Shown: positions 50,347 to 59,069, numbered from the stretch's first letter. The stretch is DNA of 64,000 nucleotides from Pseudomonas cannabina (GCF_900100365.1 NZ_FNKU01000001.1:186001-250000), one strand, 5' to 3'. The notes: a model not told the origin generated them from the sequence alone. Numbers and translations: made by a program.

Positions 50347-50730
50347 TCAGGCTTCGGCGTTGGCTTTGATCAGGCGGTCGTAGGCGTCCTGATCCAGCAG
50401 GCCGTGGATCGCGTCGGCATTTTGCGGGATGAAGCGAAAGAACCAACCGGCGCCAAGGGCGTCTGCATTGACCAGCTCCGGCGTGGCGTCGAGCGCTGCG
50501 TTGACCTCGACCACTTCACCGTCCAGCGGCATGTTGATGCTGCTGGCGGCTTTGACAGATTCCACCACCGATACCTCGGCGTGTTGAGTGTAGGCCTGCA
50601 ATTCCGGAAGCTGCACAAAGACCACGTCACCGAGCGATTCTTGCGCGTAGGGGGTAATGCCAACCGTCACGCTGCCGTCGGTTTCGGCTCGCAGCCATTC
50701 GTGGTCAACGGTGAATCGCAAATCGCTCAT
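50347..50730 (-). CDS. gcvH: Glycine cleavage system H protein
   Basis: A 127-residue lipoyl carrier. The lipoylated lysine is K60 in the motif [12 protein letters not shown]. The N-terminal [21 protein letters not shown] is standard. It is the first gene of gcvHPT and starts after an AAGGAG site. The region upstream carries a sigma-54 promoter and palindromes resembling GcsR sites, so expression is probably induced by glycine through an enhancer-binding protein. Confidence 0.96.
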   Translation of the reverse strand: MSDLRFTVDHEWLRAETDGSVTVGITPYAQESLGDVVFVQLPELQAYTQHAEVSVVESVKAASSINMPLDGEVVEVNAALDATPELVNADALGAGWFFRFIPQNADAIHGLLDQDAYDRLIKANAEA

Positions 50731-50786
50731 ACAGGCTCCTTAAAGAACTGGCCTCGCGTCAGGCGCGAGCATATGAGAAGGCACTT

Positions 50787-50802
50787 AGCAATTTCACGGC
50801 CA
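50787..50802 (-). promoter_or_regulatory. Sigma-54 promoter of gcvHPT
   Basis: On the minus strand TGGCCGT, four bases, TTGCT matches the consensus TGGCACG-N4-TTGCW with correct spacing of the GG and GC doublets. It ends 57 bases before the gcvH ATG, leaving room for a short leader. Confidence 0.75.
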
Positions 50803-50865
50803 TTTTTTATTTATTCAATAAAATCAGTTGGTTAGGCTGTTCAGACGGCATCAATCGAAGGTGCT

Positions 50866-50885
50866 CTGTAGCGAAAACGCTACAG
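50866..50885. promoter_or_regulatory. Proximal GcsR/TyrR-like operator palindrome
   Basis: TGTAGCG-AAAA-CGCTACA (50867-50884) is a perfect palindrome extended by C/G on each side. It has the architecture TGTAnCG-N4-CGnnnnn reported for GcsR sites at the P. aeruginosa gcs operon. It lies about 65-80 bases upstream of the sigma-54 promoter, a normal enhancer distance. Confidence 0.6.
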
Positions 50886-50947
50886 TCGGTGGGCACCTTG
50901 AAATGGCTGAACGATCAAGGCCTTGAAACGAAGGGCTGTACGCGATT

Positions 50948-50979
50948 TGTAGCGAAATCATTCCAATGGAATGATTTCG
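50948..50979. promoter_or_regulatory. Distal operator candidate and overlapping hairpin
   Basis: TGTAGCG-AAAT-CATTCCA (50948-50965) repeats the first operator's left half at a centre-to-centre distance of 81 bases. The same bases also form a 12-base-pair stem CGAAATCATTCC (50953-50964) with GGAATGATTTCG (50968-50979) across AAT. The stem might instead terminate the neighbouring minus-strand operon ending at 51035, though no T run follows. Confidence 0.45.
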
Positions 50980-51034
50980 TGACGGGTAAGGCGGCGCCCT
51001 TGACCTTCAGCGCCGCCGTGCACGGTTTCAACCG

Positions 51035-53152
51035 CTAGCCGACCTGCTTTTCGGAGGCGCGCAAAAACCTTTCCAGCTCTGCAAGCGGCAACGGTTTGCT
51101 GATCAGATAGCCTTGAATCTGATCGCAATGGCTTTCACGCAGGAACGCCAGTTGCTCGGGCGTCTCTACGCCTTCGGCGATCACTTTGAGACCCAGGCTG
51201 TGGGCCAGTTCGATGATTGCCCGGGCGATGGCGGCATCCTGCGGATTGCTAGTCACCTCGCGAACGAAAGCAATGTCGATCTTGAGCTTGTGAATCGGGA
51301 AGCGGCGCAGGTACGCGAGGCTTGAATAGCCGGTGCCGAAGTCGTCGATTGAAATACTCACGCCTGCTGACTTGAGCGTTTCCAGCGTCGCGATGGTGTG
51401 CGAGGTGTTTTCCATCAACGAGCTTTCCGTCAGCTCGACTTCCAGCCAGCGCGGTTCGACCCGGTGCTTGGTCAGGGCCTGACGGATGTCGGCGACCAGA
51501 CTGCTGTTGGAAATCTGCTGGCCAGACACGTTGACCGCGACTTGAAACAGTCCCAGCCCAGAGCGCTGCCAGCGGGCAATCTGCGCGCAAACGCTGTCGA
51601 CCACCCAGTTACCGACCTCACCGATCAGGCCAAGGCTTTCCAGGACCGGCACGAACACCGCCGGCGAAACACCTGGCTGACCGGGACGCGGCCAGCGCAG
51701 CAATGCTTCCAGCCCGCAAATCCGGTTATCGTCCAGGTTGAGCTTGGGCTGATAGACAATCTCGAATGCCTGTTTCTCTACTGCATCGCGCAAGGCGGTT
51801 TCGAGCTCCAGGCGCGCCGAAACGTCGGCGTTCATCTGCGCGGTATAGAACCGATAGCTGTCGATGCCGAATTTCTTCGCGCTGTTCATGGCGGTGTAGG
51901 CGTGCCTGATCAACTCGCGCGCGTCTTCGCCGTCTTCCGGATAAAGGGCGATGCCGATGCTGGCAGTCATGACGATGCTTTGGCCTTCGACATGAAAAGG
52001 CACCCGCAACGCCTTGCGGATACGTTCCAGCGTCTTGCGCGTGTCGGCCTGGCCGTCGCGGATCATCAGAATCAGGGCAAATTCGTCGCCGTCCACGCGT
52101 CCGAGCGTGTCGCTGGCGTTGAGGCACTCCGAGAGGCGATGGCTGACTTCCAGCAAAACCTGATCGCCCAGGACGTGGCCCCAGGTTTCGTTGATGTTCT
52201 TGAAGCCATCCAGGTTGACCGTCAGCGCCGCCAGCTTCCAGCGACTGATGGCCGCTTGAGTGAGGCCCATCTGCAGGCTGGTGAAAAACAGGTCACGGTT
52301 CGGCAGCCCGGTCAGCGTGTCGTAGTGGGCCATGGTCAGCAGACGTTGATCGCTTTCCTTGCGCCGGGTGATGTCGCGCACGATACCGACGATGACCCAG
52401 TCTTCACCGGTGCGATACGCCTGGCGATGGATTTCGACTTCAACATCATTGCCGCTCTTGTCGCGAATCTGCGTCTCGAGCGGTTCGCTGGGGCCTTTGC
52501 CGGCGATGATCTGGTCATACACGACTTCCAGGTTTTCCATGGACGTCTCGCCCAGCTCGGCCGGCGTCTTGTGTGACAGTTCCTCGGCGGTGTAACCCAG
52601 CAACTGACAGGCCCTGCGGTTGAACTCGATCAGGCTCATGGTGTTGCGATTGATCAGGAAGATCGCGTCTTCCGAGGCGTCCATCACGGTGCGGAAGCGC
52701 TCCAGATCGATAGTGCGCTGTTGCAACTGCTCTTCGAGAATCATGCTGTGGCTTTTCAGGTAATCGCCAAATGATTTGAGCCGCAACAGGTTGCGCACCC
52801 GTAGCCACAGTTCAGAGCTGTCCACGGGTTTATTGAGGTATTCCTCGGCACCGGCCTCAAGCCCGGACAGGCGCGCGCTTTGCTGATCGAGTGCGGAAAG
52901 CATGATGATCGGGATGTTGGCGGTGCTTTTATTGGCTTTCAGCTGGCTGGCCACTTCGTAGCCGTCCATGCCGGGCATCATGATATCCAGCAGGATCAGG
53001 TCCGGCGCGTGGAGTTCGACCATCTCCAGTGCGACTTCCCCCGACTCTGCTGTCAGCGTCCGATAGTTCTGATTCTGTAACAGCACTTCCAGCAGGTCCC
53101 GGACATGGACATCGTCATCGACAATCAGGATCGTTGAGGCGCTCTGGGTCAT
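51035..53152 (-). CDS. Response regulator with PAS, GGDEF and EAL domains
   Basis: A 705-residue cytoplasmic protein. Domains in order: receiver (1-120, phospho-acceptor D56), PAS (about 150-265), GGDEF (about 272-440) and EAL (about 445-700). The cyclase motif reads DGDEF (354-358) instead of GGDEF and no RxxD inhibitory site precedes it. The EAL part keeps E482 of EALLRW, ELTE, SIDDFGTGYSSL and KLKID, so it is probably an active c-di-GMP phosphodiesterase. It is the last gene of an operon with a histidine kinase and a lone receiver, nine bases after the latter, and is presumably phosphorylated by that kinase. Confidence 0.9.
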   Translation of the reverse strand: MTQSASTILIVDDDVHVRDLLEVLLQNQNYRTLTAESGEVALEMVELHAPDLILLDIMMPGMDGYEVASQLKANKSTANIPIIMLSALDQQSARLSGLEAGAEEYLNKPVDSSELWLRVRNLLRLKSFGDYLKSHSMILEEQLQQRTIDLERFRTVMDASEDAIFLINRNTMSLIEFNRRACQLLGYTAEELSHKTPAELGETSMENLEVVYDQIIAGKGPSEPLETQIRDKSGNDVEVEIHRQAYRTGEDWVIVGIVRDITRRKESDQRLLTMAHYDTLTGLPNRDLFFTSLQMGLTQAAISRWKLAALTVNLDGFKNINETWGHVLGDQVLLEVSHRLSECLNASDTLGRVDGDEFALILMIRDGQADTRKTLERIRKALRVPFHVEGQSIVMTASIGIALYPEDGEDARELIRHAYTAMNSAKKFGIDSYRFYTAQMNADVSARLELETALRDAVEKQAFEIVYQPKLNLDDNRICGLEALLRWPRPGQPGVSPAVFVPVLESLGLIGEVGNWVVDSVCAQIARWQRSGLGLFQVAVNVSGQQISNSSLVADIRQALTKHRVEPRWLEVELTESSLMENTSHTIATLETLKSAGVSISIDDFGTGYSSLAYLRRFPIHKLKIDIAFVREVTSNPQDAAIARAIIELAHSLGLKVIAEGVETPEQLAFLRESHCDQIQGYLISKPLPLAELERFLRASEKQVG

Positions 53153-53161
53153 GACATGTGC

Positions 53162-53551
53162 TCAGGTAAGGGGCTGTTGAGCCGGGCTTTTGTCGAGGAG
53201 GGAATCGATAACCCGGTACAACTCCTGGTAGCGCAAAGGCTTGATGATGTAGGCATTGCAGCCTGCCAGGCGGATTTTCTCTTCATCTTCTTTCATCGCC
53301 ATTGCGGTCAGTGCGACTACAGGAATCGCTGCGGTGCTGGCGTCTTTTTTCAACAATGAGGTGGCTTTCAGGCCATCCATTTCCGGCAACTGAATGTCCA
53401 TGAGGATCAGGTCAGGCTGATGCTCGCGTGCCAGTTTCAGGCCGGTTTCGGCGTCCGTTGCGCAGAGCACGACGTGCCCGGCGCTGGTCAGTAACAGTTG
53501 CGCCAGACGCATGTTGGCCGCGTTGTCTTCGACGATCATGATCTGGGCCAC
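53162..53551 (-). CDS. Single-domain response regulator (DivK-like)
   Basis: A 129-residue receiver with no output domain. The acidic pair and phospho-acceptor are in IMIVEDN and LILMDIQLPEMDG, the conserved threonine region is VVALTAMAM and the lysine is in IIKPL. It overlaps the end of the histidine kinase gene by 16 bases, so the pair is translationally linked. It most likely relays or buffers phosphate between the kinase and the GGDEF/EAL protein. Confidence 0.93.
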   Translation of the reverse strand: MAQIMIVEDNAANMRLAQLLLTSAGHVVLCATDAETGLKLAREHQPDLILMDIQLPEMDGLKATSLLKKDASTAAIPVVALTAMAMKEDEEKIRLAGCNAYIIKPLRYQELYRVIDSLLDKSPAQQPLT

Positions 53552-55266
53552 TGCGCCTCCCCGGTTTCGAGCGTGCGGATCGGCAGCCAGACCACGAAGC
53601 GCGCGCCGAGGTCTTTGACGCTCGCCACCGCCACGCTACCGCCATGCAGCTCGGCCAGTTGCTTGACCATCGCCAGGCCCAGCCCCGTGCCTTCGAATTT
53701 ACGTGCCAGGCCACTGTCGATCTGGCTGAACGCTTTGAACAGCTTGTTCATGTCGCTCTGGGCGATGCCTATGCCGGTGTCGCTGACGCTCAGTTCCAGA
53801 AACTGCTCGTAGTCACCAGGCGGTACCGGGAAGACATGCGTCGGCCAGTCACCCTCGAGTACGCCAGCCTGCGCGCTTGGAACCTGACGCACCGAGAGCG
53901 TGACCCAGCCTCCCGGGGCGCTGAACTTCACCGCATTGGCCAGCAGGTTGTAGACGATCTGTTTGGTCTTGCGTCGGTCCAGCTCCAGCAGGCCGAAGTC
54001 GGCGTCGGTTTCCAGCTTCAGTTGAATGCGTTGCAGCGCTGCCTGCTCGCGGACGATCAGCAGGCTGTTGCTCAACAGTTCGTCCAGATCGACCGGTTCC
54101 AGCTCCAGCGTCATCATGCCGGCCTCGACCTTGGACAGGTCGAGAATGTCGTTGATCAGCGAGAGCAAATGCTGGCCACTGTTGAAGATGTCGCCGATGT
54201 AACCACGCTGGGCGTCGCTCATGTCGCCGACCATTCCGTCCTTGAGGGCTTCGGAGAAGCCGATGATCGCGTTCAAGGGCGTGCGCAGTTCATGGGACAT
54301 GGTCGCCAGAAACTCGGACTTCATGTGGCTGGCATGCTCCAGCTCGATGTTTTTCTCTTCCAGCGTCCGTTCGAAGCGCTTGCGCTCGGTGACATCGCGA
54401 GCCGCGGCAAATACACCCTTTAGCTTGCGATCCCGGTCATGGAAGGTGGCGGCGTTGTATGACACGACGGTTTCCGTGCCGTCGTAGGCGCGCACGGTCA
54501 GTTCGTAATCACTGACCTTGTGTTCGCTGATCACGCGTTTGATCGCCGCATCGGCGCTCGCCGGGTCGGTGAAGAAATTCTTGCAGGGGGCACCGATCAG
54601 TTCGTCGCGGGTGCGCCCGGTTAGCGCCATCATCTGCTTGTTGACGTCGGAAATAATGCCCTGCGGGTCGGTCATCATCAGCGCATCGATGTTCGATTCG
54701 ATCAACGAGCGGGTGTAGAACTGCTGATCCCGCAGCCGCTGATCGAGCAACGCTTGGGCTTCTTCTTCCTGCTTGCGGGCCGTGTTATCGGTGCCGATGA
54801 GCAGGTAGCCGATGATGGTTTCGGTGCTGTCACGCAGCGAGGTCACCGAGACCATCGCGGACAGGCGGCTGCCGTCCTTGCGGATGTAGGTCAGCTCGTA
54901 AATGTCTTCGATACCGCGTGAGGCCTTGAACACCAAGGCTTCAAAGCCCGGTGTGATAGGCGTATTCAGCTCATGGCTGAGTGCTGCGGCGCGAATGATC
55001 AGCTCGGCAGGGTCGGAAATATCGGCCGGGGTGATTTTATCGACCACATCTTCGGAGTGATAACCGAGCATGCGTTCGGCGCCGACGTTGAAAATCTGTA
55101 TGACGCCGTGCTCATCGGTGGCGATGCTGGAGAAATAGGCGCTGTTGAAAATGGCGTCCTGAAGCGCGCCGGTTTTCAGCAGGATTTTCTGCCGGCGGGA
55201 TTCGACTATCGTTTCGGCACGAGACTGTGGCTCGGCGGCTTGGCGGTCTACTGGCGGGGTTTGCAT
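53536..55266 (-). CDS. PAS-PAS sensor histidine kinase
   Basis: A 576-residue soluble sensor kinase with no membrane segment. Two PAS domains (about 38-165 and 182-298) are linked by a short helix to a HisKA domain with H325 (MSHELRTPLN) and a HATPase domain (N box NLLANAVKF, DTGIGI and GTGLGL). The first PAS may bind a cytoplasmic ligand or cofactor that I cannot name. It is the first gene of the three-gene operon, with a GGGAAAG site. Signal and physiological output are unknown; the c-di-GMP partner suggests control of motility or biofilm. Confidence 0.92.
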   Translation of the reverse strand: MQTPPVDRQAAEPQSRAETIVESRRQKILLKTGALQDAIFNSAYFSSIATDEHGVIQIFNVGAERMLGYHSEDVVDKITPADISDPAELIIRAAALSHELNTPITPGFEALVFKASRGIEDIYELTYIRKDGSRLSAMVSVTSLRDSTETIIGYLLIGTDNTARKQEEEAQALLDQRLRDQQFYTRSLIESNIDALMMTDPQGIISDVNKQMMALTGRTRDELIGAPCKNFFTDPASADAAIKRVISEHKVSDYELTVRAYDGTETVVSYNAATFHDRDRKLKGVFAAARDVTERKRFERTLEEKNIELEHASHMKSEFLATMSHELRTPLNAIIGFSEALKDGMVGDMSDAQRGYIGDIFNSGQHLLSLINDILDLSKVEAGMMTLELEPVDLDELLSNSLLIVREQAALQRIQLKLETDADFGLLELDRRKTKQIVYNLLANAVKFSAPGGWVTLSVRQVPSAQAGVLEGDWPTHVFPVPPGDYEQFLELSVSDTGIGIAQSDMNKLFKAFSQIDSGLARKFEGTGLGLAMVKQLAELHGGSVAVASVKDLGARFVVWLPIRTLETGEAQWPRS

Positions 55267-55439
55267 GATTCTTTCCCGTTACTACGTGACCCTGTCTGCC
55301 ATTACGGCCGTAATACAAACTTACGGACACCCATTCAAATGGGTGATAAGAGGTTTGTCGAACATACCAGACGCTATCGGCAGTTTATTTATTTAATGAA
55401 GCTTTTCTGAATGTTTTTTAGACAAATCTTGCTGGCAAG

Positions 55440-56948
55440 CTAGGGCTTGGCAGAGATTCCGTACTTTCGCAGGCGGTGCGCGATTGCGGTATGCGAGGTG
55501 TGCAGGCGGGCCGCCAACTGGCGAGTGGAGGGGAAATCGGCGTAAAGTTTTTCCAGAAGTTGCTTTTCAAACACGGCTACAGCGTTCTCGAGGCTGTCGA
55601 CCGGAGCGTCGTTCTGGCGCGCCACTGCCGTACCTGCGATGTCCAGGTCGCCTATATCCACATGGGTGGCTTCGCAGATGGCGGCAGCGCGAAATATCAC
55701 GTTTTGCAATTGGCGCACATTGCCCGGCCAGCGGTTGCCCAGCAGGGCAGGGTAGGTGGCGTGTGCCAGTCTGCAGACCGGGCGCTGGATCTGCGCGCAG
55801 GCCTGCTCCATGAAATAACGCGCCAGCAATAAAATGTCCTGACCACGCTCGCGCAGGGGCGGCACGTGCAGGTTGAGCACGTTGAGGCGATAGAACAGGT
55901 CTTCGCGAAAGGAGCCTTCGCTGACCATTTTTTCCAGATCGCGATGGGTTGCGCTCAAAATCCGCACATTGACCCTGATTTCCCGATCCCCGCCAACGCG
56001 TCGAAAGCTGCCGTCATTGAGAAAACGCAGCAGTTTCGCTTGCAGGTACGGCGACATTTCGCCGATCTCGTCAAGGAATACGGTGCCCTTGTTAGCCAGT
56101 TCCATCAGCCCTGGCTTACCGCCGCGCGCGGCACCGGTAAATGCGCCGGGTGCGTAACCGAACAGCTCGCTTTCCGCCAGATTTTCCGGGAGCGCTGCAC
56201 AGTTCAAGGCCAGAAAGGGCTCGCCATGGCGCGCGCTGCTGGCATGGCAGGCTCTGGCAACGAGTTCTTTGCCGGTCCCGGTCTCACCCTGAATCAGCAA
56301 CGGAGCGTCCAGCGTTGCGACCCGTTGTGCCCGGGCCTTGAGTGTGCGGATTGCCGCCGAGTCGCCCAGCAAGGCATCAAAACCTTCGGCGTGATCATGG
56401 TGCAGCGCCGACAGACGCTCGCCGATCCGGCTGGGCAGGTACAGCGTGATCAGCGCGCCCGCTTCGGTTATCGGGGTCGCATCGAGCAACAAGGCTTCAC
56501 CGTTCAAGGTGATTTCCCGCAGCGGCAAGCGAAAGCCGTTTTCCAGCAGGGTTGTCTGCAGGCCGGGTGCGACCAGCAGTTCATCGATGGATTCACCGGC
56601 CGGCTCACGACCGATCAGCGCAATCAGCGCAGGATTGGCCAGCAGTACATGCCCGGCACTGTCCAGCGCCAGCACCGGGTCGGTCATGGCGGCGAGCAGC
56701 GCGTCCAGTTGCAGATGGCGGCGTTGACCGGGAAGAATGTCCACCACTGTGATTGCTTCCACGCCCCGAACCCGGAATAGCGCGTCCTTGAGCTCTTCGA
56801 GCATCTGATGGCTGAGGGTGGGCGCATCGATGTACACGTTGGGCGGCACCATCTCCACAGCATCCAGATTCAGGTTGCGCCCACCCAGAATCGCCAGCAC
56901 TTCCTGGGTGATGCCAACGCGGTCGATGAAACTGACGTGGATACGCAT
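55440..56948 (-). CDS. gcsR: Sigma-54-dependent activator of the TyrR family (GcsR/PhhR-like)
   Basis: A 502-residue enhancer-binding protein: ACT-like N-terminal domain (1-72), PAS (about 78-180), AAA+ domain with Walker A GETGTGKE (221-228), the sigma-54 contact loop GAFTGA (268-273) and Walker B FLDEIGEM (291-298), and a C-terminal helix-turn-helix (RQLAARLHTSHTAIAHRL). This is the TyrR/PhhR/GcsR architecture. I favour GcsR because gcvHPT with a sigma-54 promoter and GcsR-like sites lies 4.7 kb away; PhhR, the aromatic amino acid regulator, is the alternative. It is transcribed alone. Confidence 0.75.
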   Translation of the reverse strand: MRIHVSFIDRVGITQEVLAILGGRNLNLDAVEMVPPNVYIDAPTLSHQMLEELKDALFRVRGVEAITVVDILPGQRRHLQLDALLAAMTDPVLALDSAGHVLLANPALIALIGREPAGESIDELLVAPGLQTTLLENGFRLPLREITLNGEALLLDATPITEAGALITLYLPSRIGERLSALHHDHAEGFDALLGDSAAIRTLKARAQRVATLDAPLLIQGETGTGKELVARACHASSARHGEPFLALNCAALPENLAESELFGYAPGAFTGAARGGKPGLMELANKGTVFLDEIGEMSPYLQAKLLRFLNDGSFRRVGGDREIRVNVRILSATHRDLEKMVSEGSFREDLFYRLNVLNLHVPPLRERGQDILLLARYFMEQACAQIQRPVCRLAHATYPALLGNRWPGNVRQLQNVIFRAAAICEATHVDIGDLDIAGTAVARQNDAPVDSLENAVAVFEKQLLEKLYADFPSTRQLAARLHTSHTAIAHRLRKYGISAKP

Positions 56949-57455
56949 GGGGCCCTGACGGTTCGCAACGAAGAGGGCGGCAAGTATGCCTTGTGGTGAC
57001 GGGTTTGGTGAAATCCGGTGGCATACAGTGTGTCAGGCACAATCAATGTGGCCTGTTTCAGGTCCGCTTCGCAGCCCTTCGCTTGTCAGCGATCTGTTGG
57101 ATGTGGTAGCGGACTTGTCCGCGAACTGCCGGGAACCGGCAGCGAAACCGACCGCCTCGGTGTGCCAGACACAACCAAGGCAGCTGAATTCAGGGCCGCT
57201 CCGCAGCCCTTCGCTTGTTGTGGGAGCGGACTTGTCCGCGAACTGCCGGGAACCGGCAGCAAAACCGACCGCCTCGGTGTGCCAGACACAACCAAGGCAG
57301 CTGAATTCAGGGCCGCTCCGCAGCCCTTCGCGGACAAACGAAACGTCGCCCGGTCCGCTCCCACGCCCTACGGGCAGAAGCCCGATTTTCGGGCTCATCG
57401 AGATGAGCGTCCAGTGTGGGCATGACAATCTTGGCTTGAAGCTTACCGCTCAAGC
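56949..57455. repeat. REP-type repeat block with a 117-base tandem unit
   Basis: Two nearly identical units start at 57109 and 57226 (period 117 bases) and run GCGGACTTGTCCGCGAAC, hairpin CTGCCGG-GAA-CCGGCAG, a unique-looking middle, GGGCCGCTCC. A partial unit (about 57023-57090) precedes them, and a REP piece with CGCTCCCACGCCC and GGGCAGAAGCCC follows (57345-57395). A third full copy is at 19229-19328. Open frames across this block are repeat artefacts. It separates the gcsR-like gene from the DUF5064 gene. Confidence 0.75.
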
Positions 57456-57812
57456 CTATTCCAGATGCTCCGGCTTGACCGGATCGCCTGATTTGACGTT
57501 CAGTTTATTGCGAATGTCGTCGAACATCTGGTCGTAGTCTTTATGTTGGGCGATGGGCAGAGCAGCGGAATTGGGCAGACCGTGTCTGATGGCAATGCGG
57601 CTGGCATCGTGAGCGAAGTTGAAGGCCTGATCGCGTGTCAGCTGGAACTGCTCTTCGAACGGTTTGCCAGCGATTTCACCTTGCATGGTGAAATGCATGG
57701 AGGTGCCTTCCTTGGGGTCTTCGTTCACGTCGTAGCGCAAGTGGATGTCATAGCTGATATCCGACGGTTGCAGCGCTACGTAGGTGAGATGCAGATGGCC
57801 TGGCTCGTACAT
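57456..57812 (-). CDS. DUF5064 family protein
   Basis: A 118-residue small soluble protein starting MYEPGHLHLTYVALQPSDISYDIHLRYDVNED, with a predicted beta-rich first half and helical second half. I place it in DUF5064, a family found mainly in Pseudomonas, from this pattern. No catalytic motif or membrane segment is visible. It lies alone between the repeat block and a YbaN-like gene on the same strand, with about 100 bases between them. Function unknown. Confidence 0.7.
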   Translation of the reverse strand: MYEPGHLHLTYVALQPSDISYDIHLRYDVNEDPKEGTSMHFTMQGEIAGKPFEEQFQLTRDQAFNFAHDASRIAIRHGLPNSAALPIAQHKDYDQMFDDIRNKLNVKSGDPVKPEHLE

Positions 57813-57914
57813 GAAGTGACTCCATCAGATGATGAGTGTGCTCAGTCAGACACTGATCGTGCCCGGACGGTTCAGCCTTATGCATGTGGCGGCGCTCACG
57901 TGCAGCTGTCTCGG

Positions 57915-58319
57915 TCAATGCTCACGGTCAGCTTTGGCGGGCTCGGGTCTCGACCATATCCAGATATTGCCCAGTGCCATCCCGGTCAGGGCCAGATACA
58001 GCCACCAGGCATGACCGATCAGGCTCAGCATGACCACCGCGCACACCAGCATGCTGACGGTTGCGCTGATTTTGGCCTTGCGGGCGACCAGTCGGCCATT
58101 ACGCCAGTTGTACAGGATCGGCCCGAATACCCGATGGTTTTCCAGCCAGGCGTTCAGCCGCGGCGAACTGCGTGTCGCTGCCCAGGCCGCCAGCAGAATG
58201 AATTCGGTGGTCGGCAGGCCAGGAACAAAGATCGCAACAATGCCTATGCCAAGCGCGGTGTAGGCTAGGATGCCGTATAAAAGGCGTGAAAGTCGGGAGC
58301 CGGGTGGTTTGTACGTCAT
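57915..58319 (-). CDS. YbaN (DUF454) family inner-membrane protein
   Basis: A 134-residue protein with two to three hydrophobic helices: SRLLYGILAYTALGIGIVAIFVPGLPTTEFILLAAWA (about 9-45) and a C-terminal pair (about 85-125). DUF454 signatures are PGLPTTEFILLAAWAATRSSPR and ENHRVFGPILYNWR. The start ATG at 58317-58319 gives the usual length. A longer reading begins at 58377-58379, overlapping the heme oxygenase stop as ATGA; translational coupling is therefore possible. In other Pseudomonas genomes YbaN genes often follow heme oxygenase genes. Confidence 0.82.
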   Translation of the reverse strand: MTYKPPGSRLSRLLYGILAYTALGIGIVAIFVPGLPTTEFILLAAWAATRSSPRLNAWLENHRVFGPILYNWRNGRLVARKAKISATVSMLVCAVVMLSLIGHAWWLYLALTGMALGNIWIWSRPEPAKADREH

Positions 58320-58375
58320 GGTCTCTACAGGCAGGTTCGGAAAGCCCGGCCAGCTTAACAGCACCGGGCGCTTTT

Positions 58376-58990
58376 TCATGCCTGAGCTGCTTCGGCGACA
58401 GGTGCATCGATGTAGGCGTGCTGCAGCAGTACATTGAATCGCTCGAAGGCTGCAATCGCTCCTTGATCAAGTTGCGCTTCCTGCTGGGCCGTCAGCGGCA
58501 GGTCATCCAGCGTCCTGACAAACGTCTTCCAGCCTGCGGCGCGGCCACCTTCGGGTTCGCCCAGGTGGCGAGCACCGAAGCTGTCGCTCAGGTTCAACGC
58601 TTCGGCGCGCTTGATCAGGAAGGCCGCGCCCAGCTTGGAGCCCTCGGAAACGAACAACCAGCCGAGTGCCTCGGCGCTGCTTGTGGCGTGTACTGCGCCG
58701 GGCACGGGGTGAGGGATGTCCATGTTCAGGTCGGTAAGGTCTGCCTTTGCCTGTTCCGCCCGGCAGCGTGTGGGCAGGTCTTTGATGATTGCCTGCAGCG
58801 CGGGATCGTTGTACAGGCCTTGCAGTTCGCTCTGGAACAGGTACTGCGCAACCACGAAACGGGCATAACCGGCCAGGGATGCAAACGGCGCATGGGCCTT
58901 GACCGCTTTGTCGAGCTGTTCGTGTGGCGCATGGGTTATCTGGCTGAGGCGTTGCGAGCGCAGGGTCGGTCGGGTCTGGTCGAGGGGCAT
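58376..58990 (-). CDS. hemO: Heme oxygenase, HemO/PigA type
   Basis: A 204-residue biliverdin-producing heme oxygenase resembling P. aeruginosa PigA/HemO (198 residues). Shared segments are LRSQRL, the axial histidine region THAPHEQLD, ARFVVAQYLFQ, EALGWLFVSEGSKLGAAFLIK and FGARHLGEPEGGRA-GWK. It opens heme to release iron. The start is chosen at the ATG with AAGGAAG upstream; an extension to 59134 would read through the receptor terminator. A terminator separates it from the receptor gene, so it may have its own promoter. Confidence 0.9.
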   Translation of the reverse strand: MPLDQTRPTLRSQRLSQITHAPHEQLDKAVKAHAPFASLAGYARFVVAQYLFQSELQGLYNDPALQAIIKDLPTRCRAEQAKADLTDLNMDIPHPVPGAVHATSSAEALGWLFVSEGSKLGAAFLIKRAEALNLSDSFGARHLGEPEGGRAAGWKTFVRTLDDLPLTAQQEAQLDQGAIAAFERFNVLLQHAYIDAPVAEAAQA

Positions 58991-59069
58991 CGAGGTCTTC
59001 CTTGCTGAAATAGGAGGCATGTTGAAAAAAGGGCTTGTTGAATAGACGAATAGCCAGCCCCGAGAGCGT

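Noticed and set aside
50731..51034. Glycine riboswitch upstream of gcvH
   Set aside because: The region lacks the tandem aptamer sequence pattern and the hairpins present are palindromes at enhancer distance from a sigma-54 promoter, so protein-based control explains them better.
57109..57340. CRISPR array
   Set aside because: There are only two full units with a 117-base period, and the whole unit is conserved instead of short repeats with variable spacers; no cas genes are present.
56986..57537. Overlapping open frames on both strands in the repeat block
   Set aside because: Their translations simply repeat the 117-base unit (for example ELPGTGSKTDRLGVPDTT), which is non-coding REP-type DNA.
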